From NCBI GenBank assembly GCA_015499985.1, contig JAAAUF010000829.1, positions 1-15,176 of the forward strand: DNA of 15,176 bases, written 5' to 3'. The notes beneath the pieces were generated by a model. It ran no database searches. It was given only the letters and a program-made list of their open reading frames with translations, and was not told where the DNA came from. The position numbers and the translations under genes are program-made. The DNA is from Haplosporangium gracile. Lineage: Eukaryota > Mortierellomycota > Mortierellomycetes > Mortierellales > Mortierellaceae. Positions 10,398 through 15,176 of this stretch are shown here, piece after piece; position 1 is the first letter of the stretch, and each line of letters begins with the position of its first letter.

Positions 10398-10598
10398 TCA
10401 TTGAAATACAGCCGAAGTCAAATGGTCATCATCTTCCTGTTCCATCCTTCCTTCTTTTGTCTTCGCACTGTATGCCAATGAACCGTTATTTGGACGGAAC
10501 ACGGGGGTGAGGGTGGATGGGACGGTCCTATTGGCACTGCCATTTTCATATGTCAATTTTGAAAGACTCATAAGATCCGTAGCCATGACCCTCTCCAT
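10398..10598 (-). CDS. Hypothetical small protein or C-terminal exon
   Basis: Not recognised. The frame encodes 66 residues from the ATG at 10598, or 62 from the second ATG at 10586, which has the better start context (G at -3 and +4). The residues are well mixed and not low-complexity: SLSKLTYENGSANRT is followed by a Pro/Thr/Asn-rich stretch and an acidic tail (EQEDDDHLTSAVFQ). Three N-X-S/T sequons could suit a luminal or extracellular segment. The frame stays open upstream to a TAA near 10695 without another ATG, so it may be a last exon whose upstream exons are lost or unseen. No polypyrimidine acceptor is obvious. It is more protein-like than its neighbours but unproven. Confidence 0.35.
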   Translation of the reverse strand: MERVMATDLMSLSKLTYENGSANRTVPSTLTPVFRPNNGSLAYSAKTKEGRMEQEDDDHLTSAVFQ

Positions 10599-11644
10599 GA
10601 ATTTAATTGTCCTTGTATACACGTTGACACACAACGCACGCACGCACGCGCTTTCGTTATCTCTCTCCTTGTCATTCTTGATATTTTCCCTTTAGGTCAT
10701 CTAACTAACTTTCTTTCTTTCATATTCCATTCCCCATTTGTTTGTTCGTTCCCCTTACCCTTTGCCCCTGCCCTTGTCCTGCCCTAGTATATGGATGCAT
10801 AGTGCTTCAGTGGGAATAACTCAAAAAATGGTGTCTTATGTCTATGCTGTCATTCTCCTTCTTTCACGCACAAGGCATATTAAGAATGAAGAGAGTAGAA
10901 CATTGTACGCCCGTACTTCCTTTAACACATTGATGGCGACATAGGCAGTACAGCACTGTTCTACTTTGACCTGACACGACCTAAACCTGCCCCTGTCAGA
11001 ACGCCCTGATATGAATCCACATAGTAAAAAATGTGATCCGAGGTTGACACAGCTTCTACTCTCTTGCCCACACTTATACACACACCCTCACCTTGTCTCA
11101 GACTTTCTTCTTGCGCGCACTAGGACAGACAGAGAGCCAGGGAAATAGAGGCACTGATGAGCACACGGAGAACGTGATAGGATCGACAGGTATCTTAAAA
11201 ATGAGAGCGCGTATCACCTAACACATCGTCATTCGTATGTATACCGACTCATACACCACGCTTCGTATAGTCGACGTGACCGAAATTATTCTTTGTTGTC
11301 GTGTTCGTTCCATTTCAACCATTATGACGGCCATAGAATCTTTGGCAGATAGGATGGAAATGACATGGATGGACAAGACACCATGGGTTTTTATTAGCAC
11401 GTATGATATGTGAAAAAATAATTCAAAATTCAAAAACCGGCTGACAGGGGTCAAATGCTGTGCGGGTAGGTAGTTAAACAGGCTAGTTGAGCTTTGCGTT
11501 AATGAGGGCAAAACAATGACTGTCTTCTTGATTCTTGATCCTCAAAAGGGAAGGGTGAAGGGGGACACACAACACATAGGAAGGAAGCAAGGAGCAGATT
11601 TTTTTTCAAGGTATGTTTAAATATTGAGTAGCCTAGGAAGGATT
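10599..11644. other. Intergenic stretch without a supported gene
   Basis: Minus-strand ORFs at 10842-11081 (79 codons) and 11218-11511 (97 codons) have no family features, and the second starts in AT-rich sequence. Purine-rich minus-strand DNA occupies about 10650-10760. A GCAC/GCGT alternating patch near 10635-10650 precedes the hypothetical frame ending at 10398. Confidence 0.4.
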
Positions 11645-11726
11645 GGGGTTTTCGCTATTATTTTAACTATGACAAGCACAGCTGCGATTATATGATTGTC
11701 AAAGTTAAAATAAAAACGAGAAACCC
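11645..11726. repeat. Imperfect 31-bp inverted repeat with 20-nt loop
   Basis: The left arm 11645-11675 and the right arm 11696-11726 are reverse complements at 26 of 31 positions; the inner 16 bp match at 15. The loop (11676-11695) contains CAGCTG. Either strand could fold into a long hairpin. It lies between weak minus-strand ORFs and the 3' side of the secreted-peptide gene. It could be a MITE remnant, a small-RNA precursor or a 3'-end structure. No clear target-site duplication was seen. Confidence 0.7.
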
Positions 11727-11738
11727 AAAGGGCAACTA

Positions 11739-11808
11739 CTGTAGGACAAGGATGATTATGAAAAAAGAGCATGTTACTTACGTCTTTGAAAGCAATGCAC
11801 CCACTTAC
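11739..11808 (-). other. Candidate 70-nt intron in the 3' UTR of the secreted-peptide gene
   Basis: On minus, a perfect consensus donor (AC|GTAAGT) starts at 11808, a second identical one at 11781, and a strong acceptor (CATCCTTGTCCTACAG) ends at 11739. The donor is about 57 nt after the TAG at 11865. This would be an untranslated-region intron; reading through in the only open frame is not supported by the signal-peptide frame. Confidence 0.35.
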
Positions 11809-11864
11809 GTAAAAATTGGATTGGACAGAGCTTCGGGGAGTATTGGATACTGATATAGGAGGTT

Positions 11865-12060
11865 CTATATTTGATTATGGTAGTGGGAGTGCGGCGCCTT
11901 CTCTTCCGATATCCAGGGGTTGCCAGCAATGTTGGGAAGAGCGACTGCGACATCGTCGGCCGTAACGTGGGCAAGGTGACCGCCTTCGGATGGGAGCAGC
12001 GTGGACAGTTGCAATAGCAACGATAGCGAGTAAAACAGTTGCGATGGAGATGACTCTCAT
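11865..12060 (-). CDS. Small secreted protein, apparently frameshifted after the signal peptide
   Basis: From the ATG at 12060 the frame gives a textbook signal peptide: a short basic start (MRV), a hydrophobic core rich in Ile/Ala/Val/Leu, and a cleavage-like VHA-AP end at about residue 21. A pyrimidine-rich leader precedes it. The same frame runs on to a TAA at 11875 (61 codons) as an Arg/Cys-rich tail (SPCPRYGRRCRS). The +1 frame from about 11991 to TAG at 11865 has much stronger coding character: an RNY codon pattern and balanced residues (GGHLAHVTADDVAVALPNIA, later NPWISEEKAPHSHYHNQI). The two frames meet at the CCC run at 11992-11994, so one surplus base would explain the switch. Options are a sequencing error, a true null allele, or a short Arg/Cys-rich secreted peptide as read. 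Family not recognised. Confidence 0.6.
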
Positions 12061-12644
12061 AGTTAGTGGAGTGATGACAGTGTGCGCGTGTTGGTGGTGT
12101 GGGGCTCGGCAGGGTAGGAGGATGCAAAAAAAGGTGGCTTAGTGAGTGAGTGCAAGGATGAAAGAAAAGAAAAAGAGAAAAAGAGGAAGGGGCACGATGC
12201 CTTGAATTCACGCAGGATGGATAACGGTTGAGGGGGTCTGCGTAGAAAACGCTCTCACTAGAGCCATTGAGGAACTTGTTTTCCATGGGACTGATTTCTG
12301 ATCCCTTTGTGATGATATGTTTCAAAGGTGGGCGCCAGGACATCAACTCTCCCTCCCCTTGCATGCTTTTTACGGAGGGAGAAGATATTTAAGCAGCAAT
12401 GAACGTATCGAGCGCTTTTGCCAACGGAGCTAATCACCTCATCTCTCCTGATTGGCTGGACTAAACTTTACATTTTTCGAACGCCACCCAGCGCAACCAC
12501 TCCATCTTTTCTCGTTGACTGGACGGGTGGACCCTATTTTATCCGACAGCAATACTTAACAACTCCCACTCCGCCTTTTCTTTTTTTCGTTTTTCTTCTC
12601 TTCACACTTCCTTTATCCTTCTTCACCGCAAACACTTACATACC
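12061..12644. promoter_or_regulatory. Divergent promoter region between the secreted-peptide gene and GTP cyclohydrolase
   Basis: About 580 bp separates the two divergent start codons. Next to each ATG the coding strand is C/T-rich (12541-12640 on plus; about 12121-12190 read on minus). An inverted CCAAT box (GATTGG, 12450-12455) and a TATA-like TATTTAA (12386-12392) lie between them. Shared regulation is possible but not shown. A 196-codon minus-strand ORF starting at 12364 overlaps this region; its middle is leader-like low complexity and it is out of frame with the signal peptide, so it was not called. Confidence 0.45.
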
Positions 12645-14427
12645 ATGAGCAACATCACCTCAAGCCCAACCGCAGCCGCAGACCAAGTCCAGTAAGCAGC
12701 TCCTTCAACTCACTCGACCACCAACTACAAACAACGAGCAGCTGATCAGGCAAGTGGGCAGCCAGCATCACTCAGATCAGGACTGGGTAGAAAAACAGGC
12801 TGATCTTCCCTCATGCGCTTTCATGGATGAGCACTTCACACTGGCGAACAACTCAGGAGCAGGAACAAGAATGAACCCCCATGTCTTTCGAACAAATGCA
12901 TCAAGATTCACTTGCCACACAATCCTCTGTCAGCCACCTCGCTCCCATAGGCGAACCACAACAATAAACAATAACAACAATAGCAAGGACAACAAAAAAT
13001 GTTTCCCACGGATCCAAAGAAGAAAGTGACTCAAATTGCAACTTAATAATCGCATATGCCCTTTTTGGGTTAACCCACGCACATTAGGTTGCAGCAACCA
13101 ACTGCCAGACAGGCACTTCTTAGCCACGCTCTCACAGGACACTCTCACAGCCCCGGACGCAGCTACCTCGCCTCAGAGTCCCCCGAGGGCAGATCCAACA
13201 CACCCATTGACTTTGATGGCCTCAGTTTCCCCAGTATGTTCTCTTCTGGGGTTATTTTCTCAGTTGCTTATAGACTTGACTTTACGTTATCTTTACCTTT
13301 TTACTTACCAATTGCCTCTAATTGTGATATGTTACAAAATAGGTATGGGAGCAAGGGAACGTCGCGAGGACACAGAGGCTCAGCGGGCAGTACGTATTCA
13401 AAAGATTTCGGGAGCTGTTCGTACGATTCTGGAGTGCATTGGCGAGGATCCTGACCGTGAAGGTCTCCTCAAGACCCCTGAGCGTTATGCCAAAGCCCTC
13501 ATGTTCTTCTCCAAGGGTTATGAGGAGAGTGTCACCCGTAAATTCTTGGATGCATTTTTTGCTGTTTTGACCTGAGGTAATTTTATTTATTATTCATGAG
13601 TTATCGAAGACTGACATGTTTTTTGCCTTTTTGTTTATGACACTTTTTAGACCTTATGAACAAGGCGCTTTTCCAAGAAGGTATGGGCCATTGGTACTAC
13701 CATTACAGGGATACATCGACTGGGCTGCACCAAATACAACAAAGATCTAGCGAAAAGTTACATGGATACTAAGGAGATAGAACTGGGTTCTATGGATCAC
13801 CTTTATATTTCTTGCTCTACTTCTAGATCACGATGAGATGGTTATCGTCAAGAACATTGACGTTTTCTCCTTGTGCGAGCACCACATGGTTCCCTTCACC
13901 GGCAAGGTACAGCAATCTAGACTACACCTTTTAGATCTTTTGCTCGCTCTATATTGATTCTTAGGGTCATGGAGGAAACAATAACTCACTATTTTCTCGT
14001 GCAACGAAACTAGATCCATATTGGTTACATCCCAAAGAATGGAAAGGTGGTTGGACTAAGCAAGATTGCTCGTTTGGCAGAGATGTTCAGTCGTCGTCTT
14101 CAGGTTCAGGAGCGTCTAACCAAGCAGGTTGCCTTGGCCATGCAGGAGTTGCTCGACCCCCTCGGTGTCGCCGTCGTCATGGAGGCCAGGTACGCTTCTA
14201 CCCTATTTTTGCTTTTCCTTACTGAGCTGGATCGTTATTTCTAACCCTAGTTACTTACACACGTGCCCTTTTTGCAATTATAATCGAGTAGCCACTTTTG
14301 CATGGTGATGCGTGGAGTTCAGAAGCCAGGAAGCCAGACAATTACCTCGTCGATGTTTGGATGCTTCCGTGACCAAGCCAAGACCAGGGAGGAGTTCTTG
14401 GCCTTGATCCGCAGGAACGGCGTCTAA
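12645..14427 (+). CDS. GCH1: GTP cyclohydrolase I (EC 3.5.4.16), seven exons
   Basis: Converts GTP to 7,8-dihydroneopterin triphosphate plus formate, the first step to folate and tetrahydrobiopterin; the family is a cytosolic homodecamer. Exons: 12645-12691, 13088-13233, 13343-13537, 13651-13680, 13827-13906, 14014-14189, 14292-14427. They total 810 nt and encode 269 residues, and all joins are phase-consistent with GT-AG introns. Family landmarks: [19 protein letters not shown] in exon 3, EDHDEMVIV across exons 4-5, [10 protein letters not shown] in exon 5, [25 protein letters not shown] in exon 6 (stated only as a landmark), and [13 protein letters not shown] across exons 6-7. By analogy with the E. 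coli enzyme the zinc ligands are C156, H159 and C228; all are present. A variable N-terminal extension of about 60 residues precedes the core, as in other eukaryotic forms. The spacing from CEHH to the second Cys is one residue longer than in human or yeast because of a KNGKVV loop. The yeast name is FOL2. The gene appears intact. Confidence 0.95.
12692..13087 (+). other. Intron 1 of the GTP cyclohydrolase gene (396 nt)
   Basis: Donor GTAAGC at 12692, acceptor CACATTAG ending at 13087, with a TTAAC branch-like site about 20 nt upstream. The join completes a CAG (Gln) codon and continues as [11 protein letters not shown]. It is three to four times longer than the other introns of this gene (about 102-146 nt). 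A 91-codon open frame crosses it but is out of phase with exon 2, so it is not counted as coding. Confidence 0.75.
13651..13680 (+). other. 30-nt micro-exon (exon 4) of the GTP cyclohydrolase gene
   Basis: The sequence between CACTTTTTAG and GTATGG supplies the family segment [11 protein letters not shown] when joined in phase 1 on both sides. With it, the region from the KGY motif to EDHDE has the same length as the human enzyme. Its upstream donor is the CCC|GTAAAT site at 13538. A later GTAATT site at 13577 is excluded because the frame hits TGA at 13573-13575. Confidence 0.85.
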
Positions 14428-14700
14428 ATCTTCAAACGCTATCGACTTTAGACTTGGCACCTCGATTTTTGTATATTTTTGGTGGCGTCGTTGACATATT
14501 CGACTGTCCTAGAAGGAGAAGGGGCGTTACGCTAGCATTGATTCACTATTTTCTTTACTTATTCATGGCGACTCAGTGCGTTATTTTGTCCGCCACTTCT
14601 TTGCATCCCACCTACACCGCGCATCTCTACCCATATCCATTGCTTTTCTCCTCTTACTTAGTTAGATACTCATGTTTTAAATTACGTCAATAGAGCTATT
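14428..14700. other. Downstream region of the GTP cyclohydrolase gene
   Basis: Follows the TAA of the cyclohydrolase gene. There is a T-rich patch (about 14465-14480) but no AATAAA, so the cleavage site cannot be assigned. No gene seen. Confidence 0.4.
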
Positions 14701-15003
14701 ATGAGCCGACGAACTCTTGTTATTCTTTGCGCCCATGTTAGGTGTGGGTGTAATGCTATGACAAGTAACCCATTGGCGATTGAGCATTTTCTTGGTCGTC
14801 TGATGAGAAGAAGCCGGGCGGCTCCAACTGGACTGCGGCAGGAAAACCTTCCTTGCACCCAACTGAACGCCTTCATGTTCTTGTTCACGAGGAAAATAAT
14901 AACGTTGTGTTTGCTCTCAATTTTTTTCGAGGTTTTTTTTAATGGAAGCTGCCTCGGTACCAGACGCGCTTCTTTTCCCCAGCACTATTTATTTCACACC
15001 TAA
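14701..15003 (+). CDS. Doubtful 100-residue ORF
   Basis: An ATG-started frame whose first two thirds read like protein (NPLAIEHFLGRLMRRSRAAP) before a hydrophobic stretch near residue 65 and a T-rich end. The opposite strand is also open across 14677-14890 and reads equally well (LGARKVFLPQSSWSRP, ending SSSAHNSSIDVI), but without an ATG at its 5' side. At most one is real; neither family is recognised. Confidence 0.2.
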   Translation: MSRRTLVILCAHVRCGCNAMTSNPLAIEHFLGRLMRRSRAAPTGLRQENLPCTQLNAFMFLFTRKIITLCLLSIFFEVFFNGSCLGTRRASFPQHYLFHT

Positions 15004-15176
15004 AACCCTCGTCGCCACTTTTTTTTGTCAACGCACACAATCCTTCTCCTTTTTTCTCACTTTCGTCCTCAAAGCCTCCTTCCTCCTCCTCTCTTCACTT
15101 TCTTTTTTGACATCCCTTTGTCGACCACTTTAACAAATTCACATCCTCAGTTCACTTTATTAACCATACACCCCCC
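15004..15176 (+). promoter_or_regulatory. Pyrimidine-rich leader, probably of a gene beyond the window
   Basis: The last 170 bp are strongly C/T-rich on plus (CTCCTTCCTCCTCCTCTCTTC and similar), then AC-rich, ending in a run of C. This copies the layout just upstream of the two best-supported start codons, so a plus-strand gene probably begins shortly after 15176. Confidence 0.35.

Noticed and set aside
13000..13035. PKKKV-like basic coding motif in intron 1 of the cyclohydrolase gene
   Set aside because: The frame is out of phase with exon 2 and ends in stop codons before the acceptor, so the NLS-like string is chance.
1..15176. tRNA, rRNA, CRISPR or prokaryotic operon
   Set aside because: No B-box-like tRNA motif with a foldable cloverleaf, no spaced direct repeats and no clustered intronless genes were seen.

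Overview
The window looks like nuclear DNA from a filamentous fungus, most plausibly an early-diverging one such as Mortierellomycotina. The support is multi-exon genes with GT-AG introns (mostly about 100 nt) and CTAAC/CTGAC-like branch sites, pyrimidine-rich leaders on the coding strand just before start codons, and long Gln/Asn/His/Ser runs in a predicted protein. No ribosomal RNA, tRNA, CRISPR array, bacterial operon or recognisable transposase was seen. The taxonomic call is inference from style, not from a marker gene.

Layout: 1-3066 is mostly non-coding, low-complexity DNA with poly(A) tracts and one doubtful minus-strand coding patch (432-1040). Positions 3158-5682 (minus) hold a two-exon gene for a 741-residue low-complexity protein with Asn, Gln, His and Ser tracts, a basic NLS-like motif, one possible membrane segment and a charged C-terminal helix. 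Its poly(A) signal (3067-3072) and pyrimidine-rich leader (5683 to about 6480) are visible. Positions about 6480-11640 are a long, gene-poor stretch with microsatellites and only weak small-ORF candidates (7626-8247, 10008-10301, 10398-10598). Positions 11645-11726 form a long imperfect inverted repeat. Positions 11865-12060 (minus) are a very small secreted-protein gene that appears to carry a one-base frameshift just after its signal peptide. Positions 12645-14427 (plus) are a complete seven-exon GTP cyclohydrolase I gene, the only firmly identified function. The final stretch (14428-15176) has one uncertain ORF and then a pyrimidine-rich leader that probably belongs to the next plus-strand gene.

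GTP cyclohydrolase I converts GTP to 7,8-dihydroneopterin triphosphate, the entry to folate and, in some fungi, tetrahydrobiopterin. The small secreted-protein gene is divergent from it across about 580 bp and the two may share control sequences, but nothing links their functions. I found no evidence for a new multi-gene system. The most unusual items are the frameshifted secreted peptide, the 82-bp hairpin beside it, the 30-nt micro-exon in the cyclohydrolase gene, and the His/Cys-rich low-complexity protein.
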